From Mucilaginibacter sp. (lineage in GTDB: Bacteria > Bacteroidota > Bacteroidia > Sphingobacteriales > Sphingobacteriaceae): DNA of 64,000 bases. The stretch lies in assembly GCF_025362475.1 (NCBI RefSeq), contig NZ_JANYGH010000033.1, forward strand, positions 1 through 64,000. The letters run 5' to 3'. Positions 44,820 to 55,005 of this stretch are shown here, piece by piece. The notes beneath the pieces were generated by a model. The model made no database searches. It saw nothing but the letters and a program-made list of their open reading frames with translations, and was not told the origin of the DNA. The position numbers and the translations under genes are program-made. Each line of letters opens with the position of its first letter. Positions within the stretch are counted from its first letter, which is position 1.

Positions 44820-47800
44820 TTATTGATCAAACCTAATATCGCTTAGCTTAAGGATCCCGTCGTTTGGTTTGGTACGTTTAATAGCAAATATGAATACATT
44901 ATGTTTGCCGGTAACGGGTTTCTGTACGTCAGCACTTAACCACGCCAGTTTATCCCAGCTGCCTGTATCGCCATAAGCTGTTGAGCAAATAACCGGCCCG
45001 GCCTGTGAATCCATACGTACCTCAATTTCGCCATCAATCTCCTTTGATGCATATTGAAAATTGAATTTTTTAATATTCGTCAGGTCCACATCTTTAAATA
45101 GCACAAATGATTTGTGATTACCCAATGAAAGATCATTTCCATAACGGTTAAAACCTTTCAAATCATCAGCATAAACAGCTTTAACATCAGCATTGCGTAA
45201 TGTAACTACGTCGGTACCAGTTAGCGGACCAACAATTTTACCACCTTTATCGGTATAAGATGCCAATATGGTGTATTGCCCGCGTGGTTCGGTATCATTA
45301 AATTTCGGGTTCAAACTGCCATTCAAAGGCAAAGGCATTACTTTACCCTTCTTGTCGGTTAAGGAGAATATATACTTTACAATCTCCTTTGTATCAGCAT
45401 TTGACAGCTGTGGGTGCGCGCTCATCACATGCTCGGTTCCCCAGCTGCCTGCGCCACCGGCAATTATTTTTTTGGATAGTTTATCGGTAGAACCTTTTTG
45501 TGCTTTATACCTGTTCGCAATAGCGGTAAAGCTTGGGCCAACAGCCAGTTTATTGATTGTATGGCACGATTTGCAATCACTGGATGCCATTAAGGCCTTA
45601 CCCGGATAGCTAATTTCAGTAGCAGATAACGCGGCCAGGTTTTGCACGGTTTTACCATCTGTGGATGGCTGCGGGTTATACATGTAAAATAATTTCACCC
45701 GCTTAGGATCAATCTTTCCATCCTCTTTATCCTTCACTACTACACGATACTTAAAAGGCTTACCATTCCAGATGAATGATTTATTATCGGTACTGGCAAT
45801 AGTTACAACGGGCCTGGTATTACCAACTCTTACCATTACGGTATCTCTGCCTGTTAATCCACCTTTATCTGTAACCTTTAGTATGGCTTTGTATACGCCG
45901 GGCTTAGTATAGGTATAACTTGCCGAAGCGGTTGTTGCACCTACTGTTTTACCATCAAACAACCATTGATAAGTTATTGCGTCATCATCATCCAGATCTT
46001 TACTGTTTTGACTATTGAAGCTCACGCTAAGTGGGGCCTGGCCAGAAATCTCTTTTTTAACGGGCATTTCCTTTAGCTCAGCTGTCAAATATTTGGTGTG
46101 CTGATAGTACGACTGCATAGCAGTATCTGTAATGCCTGCTTTGGCTATGGGTGCGCGGTTACCCGTATTGTATTCAATTTTCACAAGGCGCGCGTCTTCA
46201 TTTTGTGCACCATATACCGAGCCATACTCCAGCATATACAATACGCCATCAGGGCCAAATTCCATATCAATTGGCCTTCTGAAATCGCCATTGGCTGGCA
46301 TAAAAGCTTCATTACGCAGGTAATTCTCATCTTTATCAAACTTTAGGTTGATAACCCAGTTGCGCATCCAATCAGCCATGAATAAGGTACCGTTGTAGTA
46401 TTCGGGAAACTTGTTGGGGTTTTTAACACTGGCATCATACTCATAAAAACCACCACCTATAGCGCATCTTCCTCCCATACCCAATTCTGGAAACTCATCC
46501 GATGCGGCATAGGGATACCAGATCATCGCCGGTGTAGCGGGTGGCAGTACATTTAAACCGGTATTGTTTGGCGAGTTATTTACAGGAGCCTTGGGATCAA
46601 AATTCGGTCCTGGTGTATTGGTTACAAAATCCCAGTGAGAATAAGCATAGTTATTGCCCACAAAATATGGCCAGCCAAAATTACCGGCCTTGCGTGCCTG
46701 GTTAAATTCATCGTACCCACGCGGTCCGCGCGGCGAGTCTTTACCTGCGTCAGGTCCAACTTCGCCCCAGTATAGCACCGAGGTTACCGGGTTTACTGCT
46801 ATACGGTAAGGATTACGGCAGCCCATTACATAAATCTCGGGCTTGGTTTTAGCCGTACCTTTAGGGAAAAGGTTACCTTCGGGTATAGTATAGGTACCGT
46901 CAGCTTCCGGGTGGATCCTTAATATCTTTCCTTTAAAATCGTTTGTGTTGCCCGCGCTGCGCTGCGCATCTAAACTGTAATGTTCCGTTCCAGGGCGTTC
47001 ATCCAAAGGAGCATAACCATCTGCAGGAAACGGACTTGAACTATCACCTGTTGATAGGTATAAATTACCATTTTTATCCCAGGCCAATGAGCCCCCATGA
47101 TGAGCACCGCTCACTTTTTGAACCGGAACTTTCAATAATATCTTTTCAGATTTCAGGTCGAGCACATTTAACGGACTTAATTTAAAACGGGACAGCTGAA
47201 AGTTAAGTGGCTCAATAGTTTGCCCTGCGGGCATGTAATAAATATAAACAAACTGGTTGCTTTCAAATTTAGGATCGAGCGTTAAACCAATAACGCCGGT
47301 GCCTCCCTCATACGTAATTGGAAATTTATGGATCACTTTGAACTGACCTGTACGGGTATTAAATACAGAAAAATTGCCCATCAGCTGGGTAAAAAACACA
47401 CGGCCGTCCTTAGCTGTTGCCAGTTCCATTGGTGATGCAATATTGCTAACCAATACTGTTTTTATAAAGCGTGTTTGATCTGGCGATACCTTTGAATAGG
47501 ATTTACCATAATCCATTGGCTTGCCATTGCCCATGGCATAGCGGATCCCGCCCAGCAATTGCCCCAAAAACAATGGATCGCTGTAACTTTCATCGGTATG
47601 ACCGCATCCGGTATAAAAAGAACGACCGCCATCAAACTCATGAAACCAGGTTATGGGATGACTTGTTCCATTGGTGCCCCCATCATAGGTATTTTCATCC
47701 AAACTGGCCAGCACATGTATGCCGCTATAGATGGATTTATAATTATACCATTCGTCGGTACGCTCCCACCTTGCCGGCAGATTAGCTGTAATAGGGTTTG

Positions 47801-48263
47801 TCCTATCGGTAACATCAATTGTTGCCTTCCGAATGTTTGAGTTATTGGGATGGCTTGAAAAATAGGCGCCTACCAGTTTACCATACCAAGGCCAATCATA
47901 TTCCGTATCGGCTGCGGAGTGCACGCCTGCATAGCCGCCCCCAGCCTGTATGTACCGTTCAAAAGCAGCCTGCTGTTCGGCATTGAGTACATTGCCGGTT
48001 GTACATTGAAATATTACGGCATCGTACTTCTTTAAATTGTTATCTGTAAAAGCATTTGCATTGGTGGTGGTATCCACCTCAAAATCATTCTCTTTCCCCA
48101 ACTTTTGTATAGCAGCAATACCAAAAGGAATACAGGAGTGATGCCAGCCTAATGTTTTTGAAAAAACAAGAACATGCTGCGTTGGCACTGGTTTTTTAAA
48201 TGAATACAGCCCAAAGCTGAGCCCAATCAATAAAATACAGGTGAGTTTTAATTTTAATGACAT
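44820..48263 (-). CDS. ThuA / PQQ-type sugar dehydrogenase / PKD / cytochrome c fusion
   Basis: A 1147-residue exported multidomain protein. In order: signal region; ThuA-like domain (about 28-245, LVFSKTLGWHHSC); a sorbosone/glucose dehydrogenase beta-propeller (about 265-690, LYLSTGDSSSPF, GCRNPYRIAVNP, EFGPDGVLYMLEYG); a PKD domain (about 735-815, SFNSQNSKDLDDDDAITYQWLFDG); a c-type cytochrome with CKSCH (about 898-902) and a candidate distal Met in VMSAHPQL; and a C-terminal CBM6-like domain. It probably oxidises a periplasmic sugar and passes electrons to its own haem. It heads the operon with the two isomerase-like genes. ThuA in other bacteria acts in trehalose/3-keto-glycoside metabolism. 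Confidence 0.9.
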   Translation of the reverse strand: MSLKLKLTCILLIGLSFGLYSFKKPVPTQHVLVFSKTLGWHHSCIPFGIAAIQKLGKENDFEVDTTTNANAFTDNNLKKYDAVIFQCTTGNVLNAEQQAAFERYIQAGGGYAGVHSAADTEYDWPWYGKLVGAYFSSHPNNSNIRKATIDVTDRTNPITANLPARWERTDEWYNYKSIYSGIHVLASLDENTYDGGTNGTSHPITWFHEFDGGRSFYTGCGHTDESYSDPLFLGQLLGGIRYAMGNGKPMDYGKSYSKVSPDQTRFIKTVLVSNIASPMELATAKDGRVFFTQLMGNFSVFNTRTGQFKVIHKFPITYEGGTGVIGLTLDPKFESNQFVYIYYMPAGQTIEPLNFQLSRFKLSPLNVLDLKSEKILLKVPVQKVSGAHHGGSLAWDKNGNLYLSTGDSSSPFPADGYAPLDERPGTEHYSLDAQRSAGNTNDFKGKILRIHPEADGTYTIPEGNLFPKGTAKTKPEIYVMGCRNPYRIAVNPVTSVLYWGEVGPDAGKDSPRGPRGYDEFNQARKAGNFGWPYFVGNNYAYSHWDFVTNTPGPNFDPKAPVNNSPNNTGLNVLPPATPAMIWYPYAASDEFPELGMGGRCAIGGGFYEYDASVKNPNKFPEYYNGTLFMADWMRNWVINLKFDKDENYLRNEAFMPANGDFRRPIDMEFGPDGVLYMLEYGSVYGAQNEDARLVKIEYNTGNRAPIAKAGITDTAMQSYYQHTKYLTAELKEMPVKKEISGQAPLSVSFNSQNSKDLDDDDAITYQWLFDGKTVGATTASASYTYTKPGVYKAILKVTDKGGLTGRDTVMVRVGNTRPVVTIASTDNKSFIWNGKPFKYRVVVKDKEDGKIDPKRVKLFYMYNPQPSTDGKTVQNLAALSATEISYPGKALMASSDCKSCHTINKLAVGPSFTAIANRYKAQKGSTDKLSKKIIAGGAGSWGTEHVMSAHPQLSNADTKEIVKYIFSLTDKKGKVMPLPLNGSLNPKFNDTEPRGQYTILASYTDKGGKIVGPLTGTDVVTLRNADVKAVYADDLKGFNRYGNDLSLGNHKSFVLFKDVDLTNIKKFNFQYASKEIDGEIEVRMDSQAGPVICSTAYGDTGSWDKLAWLSADVQKPVTGKHNVFIFAIKRTKPNDGILKLSDIRFDQ

Positions 48264-48601
48264 TATTTGAGAGATTTAGTTGATGTTCTGCTTATTCCCA
48301 ATCAATCTGCTAAAGCAACGCGTCCTTTCAAAAATTCAACCCAAAACAGGATTAAGCCTTGATGATAAAAACGTATTATGTAATGGCAAAAAAGTACCGG
48401 CGAACTAATTGGTTAATACAATATTAGCATTTATAACCAATCAGAGTGTAATAAATACACGCTTATTTTTACCACCAAATGCATTGTAAGTAAATTGTTA
48501 CCCTAAGCACTTTATATCTTTTAAAGAAAAAAGTCGTAAATAGATCTGCGATTGTCGCAAGTCGCCATTTATTATTTTATTAACCAATGGTATATTTGAT
48601 T
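48264..48601. promoter_or_regulatory. divergent intergenic region with two inverted repeats
   Basis: ATTGGTTA (48408-48415) faces TAACCAAT (48434-48441), and TGCGA/TCGCA forms a small perfect hairpin at 48547-48559. The -7 element TATATTTG (48591-48598) overlaps the very start of the alpha/beta hydrolase frame. No clear promoter was found for the minus-strand fusion gene. Confidence 0.4.
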
Positions 48602-49474
48602 ATGCAAAACTTGCTTAACCGCTTTATTAAAACCACTGCTTTTATCCTGATAGCTATGACAACAGTTAATAAAACCCAGGGCCAGGAAACGGGCCGATAT
48701 GCCAATGTAAATGGCATAAAAATGTATTACGAGATTCATGGCAGCGGCCAACCATTGGTGTTGATCCATGGCGGTGGATCAACTATAACCACTTCTTTTG
48801 GGAAAATACTGCCAATGCTATCCAAAACACACCAGGTTATAGCAGTAGAGCTTCAGGCTCACGGGCATACAACTGACAGGGACGCCCCTGTGAGCTTTGA
48901 GCAGGATGCTGACGACGTGGCCGAACTGCTTAAACAACTGAATGTTACCGGTGCCGATATTTTGGGTTTCAGCAATGGGGGCAATACCGCTATGCAAATA
49001 GCCATCAGGCATCCGGAACGGGTACGCAAACTGGTTTTGGCGTCGGCATTTTACAAGCGTGAAGGGATGTATTCCTGGCTTTGGGAAGGGATGAAACATG
49101 CCAGGCTGGAAGATATGCCCAGGATATACCAGGAAGTATATTTAAGTATCCCCGGTAATACCCAGGCCGGGCTGCAAAACATGCACGATAAAGATGCCAA
49201 AAGGATGCAAAATTTTAAGGATTGGGAAAGCGATGTTATTAAATCGATACAAGCCCCGGCTTTAATAGTTATTGGAGACCAGGACGTTGTCCGTCCTGAG
49301 CATGCTGTAGAAATGTATCGTTTGCTGCCTCATGGTCGCTTGTCTATATTTCCAGATAACCATGGCAGCTATATGGGCGAGATCATGTCGCCTAACGCCG
49401 ACAGTAAAGTACCGGAGTTATTTGTTGCTATGCTGAATGAATATTTGGCGGCACCGATGCCCGGGGTTAAGTAA
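48602..49474 (+). CDS. exported alpha/beta hydrolase
   Basis: A 290-residue alpha/beta-fold hydrolase with a signal peptide (to about residue 27, VNKTQGQE). The oxyanion-hole motif is LIHGGGST, the nucleophile elbow GFSNGG (Ser), the acid lies near VIGDQDVVRPEHA, and the His in PDNHGSYM completes the triad. The ATG at 48602 is chosen because the Met at 48587 lies upstream of a -7 element whose predicted start point is close to 48602. A signal-peptide esterase/lipase-like enzyme is likely; its substrate is unknown. It is followed by an acyl-CoA ligase 70 bases downstream. Confidence 0.85.
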   Translation: MQNLLNRFIKTTAFILIAMTTVNKTQGQETGRYANVNGIKMYYEIHGSGQPLVLIHGGGSTITTSFGKILPMLSKTHQVIAVELQAHGHTTDRDAPVSFEQDADDVAELLKQLNVTGADILGFSNGGNTAMQIAIRHPERVRKLVLASAFYKREGMYSWLWEGMKHARLEDMPRIYQEVYLSIPGNTQAGLQNMHDKDAKRMQNFKDWESDVIKSIQAPALIVIGDQDVVRPEHAVEMYRLLPHGRLSIFPDNHGSYMGEIMSPNADSKVPELFVAMLNEYLAAPMPGVK

Positions 49475-49510
49475 AGCATTATTTCATTTTAGTATTTAGC
49501 TTAAAAAACA

Positions 49511-49518
49511 TAAGTTTG
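49511..49518 (+). promoter_or_regulatory. -7 element for the acyl-CoA ligase (TAAGTTTG)
   Basis: TAAGTTTG fits the consensus, 26 bases before the ATG at 49545. No TTG is found at the -33 spacing. Confidence 0.4.
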
Positions 49519-49544
49519 ATGTTTATATAAATCATTTATACTTA

Positions 49545-51458
49545 ATGAGCCAGGTAAGCGACCTATCAACCGTTCCATCATTTATACGTAATACCGTTGC
49601 CAATATCCATCCGGAAAGTCACACTTTTATGATTCATAAAGTAAAAGACAACTGGGTAGAGATCACTTACGGCGAAGCCTTAGAAAAAATTGATGCTATA
49701 TCTGCATGGATGCTTAGTCTGGGGATACAAAAAGGCGACCGGCTTTCACTCATTATCGAGAACGGGCCAAACTATGTTTACTACGACCAGGCCCTGCAGC
49801 AGATAGGCGCGGTTAATGCCTCTATATATCCAACCCTTACCGAGAATGAGATTGAATATATTCTGAATGATTCTGGCGCAAAAACAGTTATTGTTGGTAA
49901 TCCTTTCCTTTTTCGCAAGGTGCTTAAAATAGCTAATAACTGCGCGGCACTTATCCGTATTATTCCGGCTTTTGATGATTTTGAAAAGTTTAGCGATAAG
50001 CTAAACCTTAACGCTGGTGTTATTGGGTTTGACCAGGTAATTAGCGAAGGGCTGGTATTAGTTGAACAATATCGCCAGGCTATTAATGCAGCCCGTGAAG
50101 CCATTTTACCTACCGATCTATCCTGCCTTATTTATACATCGGGTACCACCGGTATACCTAAAGGGGTGATGCTTACCCATTACAACCTTACCCAAAATGC
50201 TTTAAACAGTGTTATCCAGATTCCTTTTGTAACAAAGGATGATCGTTTCCTGTCATTCCTGCCTTTATCTCATGTGTTTGAGCGTACCATATATCATATT
50301 GCTATTTTAAAGGGTTCACAAATTGCATTTGCGCAAAGTTTAGAGTTATTAGCCAAAAACATGGCCGAGGTTAAACCTACCATTTTATGCTGTGTACCGC
50401 GCCTGCTTGAACGCATTCATGACAAAGCCATAAAAAGTGGAACATCTGCCGGCGGCCTTAAAACCAAAATATTTTTATGGGCATTTGAGATTGGCAAAAA
50501 AGTGCGATTAGTGCAGGAAGCCGGTAAAAAACCCGGGCCTGTTTTAAAAGCACAGCATGCGATTGCTGAAAAGCTGGTATTTAGCAAGATCAAGGAAAAA
50601 ACCGGCGGCAAGTTACAATTCATGGTATCTGGTGGTGGTGCCCTGCCTAAAAATATTGGTGAGTTTTTTGGCGATCTGGGTATTGTGATCCTGGAAGGTT
50701 TTGGACTAACAGAAACATCGCCCGTAATGGCTGTTACTGAGCGCCATAGGGTAATTTATGGCACTGTAGGCCGTATTATTCCGGGTATCGAGGTTGGGAT
50801 CCAGGACGTTGAAACCAAAAAGATATACACCATACAAAATCACGATAATTTCAAAGGAGATCTGATAACCGAAGAAGGCGAAATCATCGTTCGCGGCCAT
50901 TGTGTAATGAAGGGTTACTGGAACAAACCTGAGGAAACAGCAACGGTAATTGACGCTGATGCCTGGTTCCATACCGGGGATATTGGCCGGTTTTTCCGCG
51001 GCAACCTGCAAATCACCGATCGCCTTAAAAATATGCTGGTGAATGCCTATGGCAAAAACATCTACCCCACCCCGGTTGAAAACACGTACCTAAAAAGTCC
51101 TAAAATTGAGCAGGTGTTTTTAGTGGGCGATAAACGTGAATACATTGCAGCTATTATAGTGCCCGGCAAAGAAACCCTTCAGGAAACCTTTGGCCTCAAA
51201 AATGAGTTTTTTGAACGACCGGAAGTATTTATTGAGGATAAAGAGATTGTTGACTGGATTGGCCAGGATATTCGTAAACTGAGCAACGAACTTGCCAAAT
51301 TTGAACGTGTAAAATCATTCAAAATAAAACGCAATCCTTTTAGCATGGAAGAAGGTGAAATTACCCCTACCATGAAAGCTAAACGTAAAGTGATAGAAAA
51401 AAAATACGCTGCCGATATAGACGAGTTGTATGCCGGAGAAGCGGATACGGAAGATTAA
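49545..51458 (+). CDS. long-chain acyl-CoA ligase (AMP-forming)
   Basis: A 637-residue AMP-binding enzyme that activates fatty acids to acyl-CoA in the cytoplasm or at the inner membrane. The P-loop-like signature YTSGTTGIPKGV is at about residue 195, followed by FLPLSHVFERT, the motif LEGFGLTETSPV, and the adenylate motif WFHTGDIGRF with TDRLKNMLVNAYGKNIYP. The C-terminal Lys region TPTMKAKRKVIEKKY is intact. The form is that of the long-chain FadD/FAA group common in Bacteroidota. A terminator follows at 51485. Confidence 0.94.
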   Translation: MSQVSDLSTVPSFIRNTVANIHPESHTFMIHKVKDNWVEITYGEALEKIDAISAWMLSLGIQKGDRLSLIIENGPNYVYYDQALQQIGAVNASIYPTLTENEIEYILNDSGAKTVIVGNPFLFRKVLKIANNCAALIRIIPAFDDFEKFSDKLNLNAGVIGFDQVISEGLVLVEQYRQAINAAREAILPTDLSCLIYTSGTTGIPKGVMLTHYNLTQNALNSVIQIPFVTKDDRFLSFLPLSHVFERTIYHIAILKGSQIAFAQSLELLAKNMAEVKPTILCCVPRLLERIHDKAIKSGTSAGGLKTKIFLWAFEIGKKVRLVQEAGKKPGPVLKAQHAIAEKLVFSKIKEKTGGKLQFMVSGGGALPKNIGEFFGDLGIVILEGFGLTETSPVMAVTERHRVIYGTVGRIIPGIEVGIQDVETKKIYTIQNHDNFKGDLITEEGEIIVRGHCVMKGYWNKPEETATVIDADAWFHTGDIGRFFRGNLQITDRLKNMLVNAYGKNIYPTPVENTYLKSPKIEQVFLVGDKREYIAAIIVPGKETLQETFGLKNEFFERPEVFIEDKEIVDWIGQDIRKLSNELAKFERVKSFKIKRNPFSMEEGEITPTMKAKRKVIEKKYAADIDELYAGEADTED

Positions 51459-51484
51459 TTAATAATAGTTTTAAATATTAACAG

Positions 51485-51510
51485 GAGGCACATTACATGT
51501 GTCTCTTTTT
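51485..51510 (+). terminator. rho-independent terminator of acyl-CoA ligase gene
   Basis: GAGGCACAT (51485-51493) pairs with ATGTGTCTC (51497-51505) with one G-U pair and a TAC loop, followed by TTTTTG. Confidence 0.8.
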
Positions 51511-51575
51511 GTTTGCATATAGCGCATTGATTCGTTTATAAAGAATACTTTCCTTAATTCACCAAAACATTTTAC

Positions 51576-51583
51576 TAACTTTG
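51576..51583 (+). promoter_or_regulatory. -7 element directly before the DUF763 gene (TAACTTTG)
   Basis: TAACTTTG ends 5 bases before the ATG at 51589, so the transcript would start next to or on the start codon. No TTG at the -33 spacing is visible. Confidence 0.5.
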
Positions 51584-51588
51584 TTAGC

Positions 51589-52791
51589 ATGAAACGATCT
51601 GGCAGTGCTGACTTACCTTTACACTATGGCTATGTGCCGCAGTGGCTGGCTGAGCGCATGGCAAAGTTAGGTTTGGCCATCGTTGAAAATATAGTGATTG
51701 ATTATGGCAAGGATGAAGTGTTACGCCGCTTAAGCGATCCTTTCTGGTTTCAAAGCTTAGGAGCTGTTATGGGAATGGACTGGCATTCCTCTGGAATTAC
51801 TACCTCAGTTATGGGAGCCTTGAAGCGAGCCATCAACCCACATAGCCGCGAGTTGGGTATCTACATCTGCGGCGGCAAAGGCAAGCATTCTAAACAAACG
51901 CCGGCTGAGTTGCTAAAGATCAGCGAATCAACAGGGCTCGACGGCAACTACCTGGTTAAATGCAGCAAACTAAGCGCTAAGGTTGATAACACTGCCATAC
52001 AGGACGGTTTCCAGTTATATACCCATAATTTTATTTTGAGCGATACCGGCAAATGGGCGGTTGTGCAACAAGGTATGAGCGATGCCAGCAGTACTGCAAG
52101 GCGCTATCACTGGCATTCGGAACAACTTACTTCTTTCGTAGATGATCCGCATACTTCTATCTACGGTAAAAATACAGGGCTGATATTGAACATGACCGAT
52201 AAGCTTGCGGATACTTCAAGAAATGGTGTAATGCAGATAGCCGCCGAAAATCCGGAGCTGATGATCAGGGAAATCAGCAAACTGGTTATGCCTAATCATC
52301 ACGACGTGAAAGCTAAAGACGTGGATTTAAAAAGGTTGGGAGCTGTACTTTGGCTGGCTCATGAAAAACAGCCCGCCGATTTTGAAGACCTGCTATTGTT
52401 GCAAGGTTTAGGTCCGCGTACTTTACAATCGTTGGCTTTGGTGAGCGAGGTGATTCACGGAACGCCATCGCGATTTAAAGACCCGGCAAGGTTTTCTTTT
52501 GCGCACGGCGGCAAGGATGGTCATCCATTCCCTGTGCCTATCACCATTTACGATGAAACTATCAGTACCCTGCAAAACGCTGTCCATAAGTCAAAACTGG
52601 GTTTATCCGAGAAGAACGAGGCTATTAAACGCTTACACAAAATTGCAGAGAATGCTGAAAAAGACTTTACCCCGAATGCAAATTTTGACCAGGTAATAGC
52701 CAAAGAACGCGACGACTCCTGGAAATACGGTGGTAGAACTGTGATGGGTAAAGCAAAGCCGCCAATACAACAGCAATTGAAGCTATTTTAA
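51589..52791 (+). CDS. DUF763 protein with helix-hairpin-helix segment
   Basis: A 400-residue DUF763 protein, a family shared by thermophiles, archaea and Bacteroidota and not biochemically characterised to my knowledge. The start MKRSGSADLPLHYGYVPQWLAERM is diagnostic. Conserved parts include MGMDWHSSGITTSVMGALKRA, HTHNF-like LYTHNFILSDTGKWAVVQQGM, and RRYHWHSE. Near residue 270-290, LLLQGLGPRTLQSLALVSEVIHG has the form of a helix-hairpin-helix nucleic-acid-binding motif. A nuclease or repair role is possible but unproven. The mRNA is predicted to be nearly leaderless. Its stop overlaps the convergent DUF4142 stop by 9 bases. Confidence 0.9.
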   Translation: MKRSGSADLPLHYGYVPQWLAERMAKLGLAIVENIVIDYGKDEVLRRLSDPFWFQSLGAVMGMDWHSSGITTSVMGALKRAINPHSRELGIYICGGKGKHSKQTPAELLKISESTGLDGNYLVKCSKLSAKVDNTAIQDGFQLYTHNFILSDTGKWAVVQQGMSDASSTARRYHWHSEQLTSFVDDPHTSIYGKNTGLILNMTDKLADTSRNGVMQIAAENPELMIREISKLVMPNHHDVKAKDVDLKRLGAVLWLAHEKQPADFEDLLLLQGLGPRTLQSLALVSEVIHGTPSRFKDPARFSFAHGGKDGHPFPVPITIYDETISTLQNAVHKSKLGLSEKNEAIKRLHKIAENAEKDFTPNANFDQVIAKERDDSWKYGGRTVMGKAKPPIQQQLKLF

Positions 52792-53316
52792 GTTGCCACT
52801 GATTGTTTTTGCCGATTCAAGATGAGCCTGTAATAACGATATACCTTTCTTCGCAAATTCCACCACATTTAAACTTTTTGCCTGTGTAGCCGCTTTAAAG
52901 TGGTTCATTTCCTGCCCATCCTGGGCTACAATTATCTCTAAATAAGCCTTATCAAATTCGGCAGCTTTCTTTTGCTCCAAGTTTGCAATTATTTGCTGAT
53001 GGATGGCATTAAGCGTATCGGCAACCTTAACTGAATCATCGGCCTGTAATTGTTTCAACTCATCGGTCAGCCTGGTATGATCATCAATCATGGTTTTGGC
53101 AAATTGAATAACCCGCTGATTTTTCGAGTTTGATATAGCCAACCCCGAGGCTTTTACGGCCATCAAACTTTCTTCTGTACTGTTTTTCAGGAAAAGCGAA
53201 ACACTGTCATCAGCGGAAGCTTTATCGTTGTAATTATTCGCGCGTTTGTTACTCTGGCATGATTGTACTAAAACAATGGCGACCAAACCAGATACAAGGC
53301 ATATTATTTTCTTCAT
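52783..53316 (-). CDS. DUF4142 family lipoprotein
   Basis: A 177-residue lipoprotein (signal ending L-V-Q-S-C, Cys20). The mature part is the ferritin-like four-helix DUF4142 fold: SLMAVKASGLAISNSKNQRVIQFAKTMIDDHTRLTDELKQL ... VAQDGQEMNHFKAATQAKSLNVVEFAKKGISLLQAHLESAK. Some members respond to stress or bind metal. It is a single-gene unit, and its coding end overlaps the DUF763 gene tail to tail. Confidence 0.88.
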   Translation of the reverse strand: MKKIICLVSGLVAIVLVQSCQSNKRANNYNDKASADDSVSLFLKNSTEESLMAVKASGLAISNSKNQRVIQFAKTMIDDHTRLTDELKQLQADDSVKVADTLNAIHQQIIANLEQKKAAEFDKAYLEIIVAQDGQEMNHFKAATQAKSLNVVEFAKKGISLLQAHLESAKTISGNLK

Positions 53317-53452
53317 TTATAAATCGATTATACTACGGTTCAGGTTTAACAAAAAAACTGCAAACTGGTTTCCCTAAGTAGCGTAATTAAGTTGATCAAT
53401 AATGATGTATGTTTTTTGCAATTATCTTAAATCACAATTTCCTTAAACAAAA

Positions 53453-53493
53453 AACCACTTTGCCATACCCTTAAAGGGCATTACAAAGTGGTT
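53453..53493 (-). terminator. terminator after gltD
   Basis: Read leftward, AACCACTTTG (53493-53484) pairs with CAAAGTGGTT (53462-53453) and is followed by a T-rich tail. It lies 28 bases past the gltD stop. Confidence 0.75.
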
Positions 53494-53520
53494 ATATCTT
53501 CAACAGATAGAGGGTTCTAT

Positions 53521-54999
53521 TTAAAACACCTGATCAAACTGGTTAACGGCATCCTTGCTTTCCAGCACAGAGTGGCCCATTAAAAATTCATCTACCTTAC
53601 GGGCAGTTTCACGGCCTTCTGATATAGCCCAAACAACCAGCGATTGTCCGCGGCGCATATCTCCTGCTGCAAATACTTTGCTTACATTGGTACGGTAAAC
53701 GCCTTCTTTAGCTTTAACATTCTTACGTTCGTCAAGTTCGACACCCAATTGGGCTAATAAACCCGCAGGCTGAGGATATAAGAAACCCATTGCCAGGAAT
53801 ACTCTTTGACAAGGTATTTCACGCTCAGAACCTTCAACAACATTAAACTTTAAAGGGCGGCCCATAACATCCTGCTCCCAGGACACATCAACAACTTTTA
53901 ATGCTCTTAAATTACCATCTTCGTCGCCTAAAAACTCCAGTGTATTAACGCCCCAAAAACGCTCTGCGCCTTCCTCGTGCGAACTGGTAGTTTTCATCAC
54001 CATAGGGTATGTTGGCCATGGCATGTGTTGTGTACGCTCTGCCGGTGGTTGGTACATCACCTCAAACTGCTTGATAGATTTTGCACCCTGGCGGTTTGAA
54101 GTACCTACACAGTCGCTGCCGGTATCACCACCACCAATTACTACAACATCTTTATCTGTAGCCAAAATATCTTCTGCATCTACACTAATATTGCTCACAC
54201 GCTTGTTTTGCTGTTTCAAAAAGTCCATAGCAAAATGGATCCCTTTTAATTCCCTTCCGGGGATCATAAGGTTACGCGGTACAGTTGAGCCACCTGCCAA
54301 TACTACAGCATCATTGCTACGCAACAGATCATCAGCGGCTACATTTACACCAACTTCGCTGTTGAGTTTAAATACAATGCCATCTTTTTCCATCACCTCG
54401 ATACGGCGCTCAACAACATTTTTCTCCAATTTAAAATCGGGAATACCATAGCGTAATAAACCACCTGGTTTATCATCGCGCTCATAAACGGTTACGGCAT
54501 GACCAGCTTTCACCAATTGAGCTGCTGCTGCCAATCCGGCCGGACCAGAGCCTATTACAGCTACCTTTTTGCCAGATTTTACCAATGGTGCTGTTGGCTT
54601 AACCAGGTTATTCTTGTAAGCTATCTCAATAATATGTTTTTCAATTTCCTCGATAGCTACGGCTGGCTTGTTGATACCTAAAACACAAGCAGATTCGCAG
54701 GGTGCAGGGCATATACGGCCTGTAAACTCAGGGAAATTATTAGTTGATGATAAAATATGGTAAGCCTCTTCCCAGTTTTTACGATATACTGCATCGTTAA
54801 ACTCCGGAATAATATTACCCAGCGGGCATCCCGAATGGCAAAAGGGGATACCGCAATTCATACACCTGGCCGATTGCTGATTTAGCTTCTCGTCGGTATA
54901 TAAATTAACAAACTCATTATAGTTCTTTACGCGTTCAGCAGCGGGAACCTTGGTTGGTAATTCCCTGTTAAACTCCTGAAATCCTGTTGGTTTTCCCAT
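53521..54999 (-). CDS. gltD: glutamate synthase small subunit (NADPH)
   Basis: It transfers electrons from NADPH through FAD and iron-sulfur clusters to the large subunit for glutamate synthesis from glutamine and 2-oxoglutarate. The 492-residue protein has the N-terminal ferredoxin-like domain with [17 protein letters not shown] and [12 protein letters not shown], then a FAD site ([15 protein letters not shown]) and an NADPH site ([14 protein letters not shown]), and ends with [21 protein letters not shown]. It starts 6 bases after gltB ends, so the two are one operon. A terminator follows at 53453-53493. Confidence 0.97.
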   Translation of the reverse strand: MGKPTGFQEFNRELPTKVPAAERVKNYNEFVNLYTDEKLNQQSARCMNCGIPFCHSGCPLGNIIPEFNDAVYRKNWEEAYHILSSTNNFPEFTGRICPAPCESACVLGINKPAVAIEEIEKHIIEIAYKNNLVKPTAPLVKSGKKVAVIGSGPAGLAAAAQLVKAGHAVTVYERDDKPGGLLRYGIPDFKLEKNVVERRIEVMEKDGIVFKLNSEVGVNVAADDLLRSNDAVVLAGGSTVPRNLMIPGRELKGIHFAMDFLKQQNKRVSNISVDAEDILATDKDVVVIGGGDTGSDCVGTSNRQGAKSIKQFEVMYQPPAERTQHMPWPTYPMVMKTTSSHEEGAERFWGVNTLEFLGDEDGNLRALKVVDVSWEQDVMGRPLKFNVVEGSEREIPCQRVFLAMGFLYPQPAGLLAQLGVELDERKNVKAKEGVYRTNVSKVFAAGDMRRGQSLVVWAISEGRETARKVDEFLMGHSVLESKDAVNQFDQVF

Positions 55000-55005
55000 T
55001 GAAAT

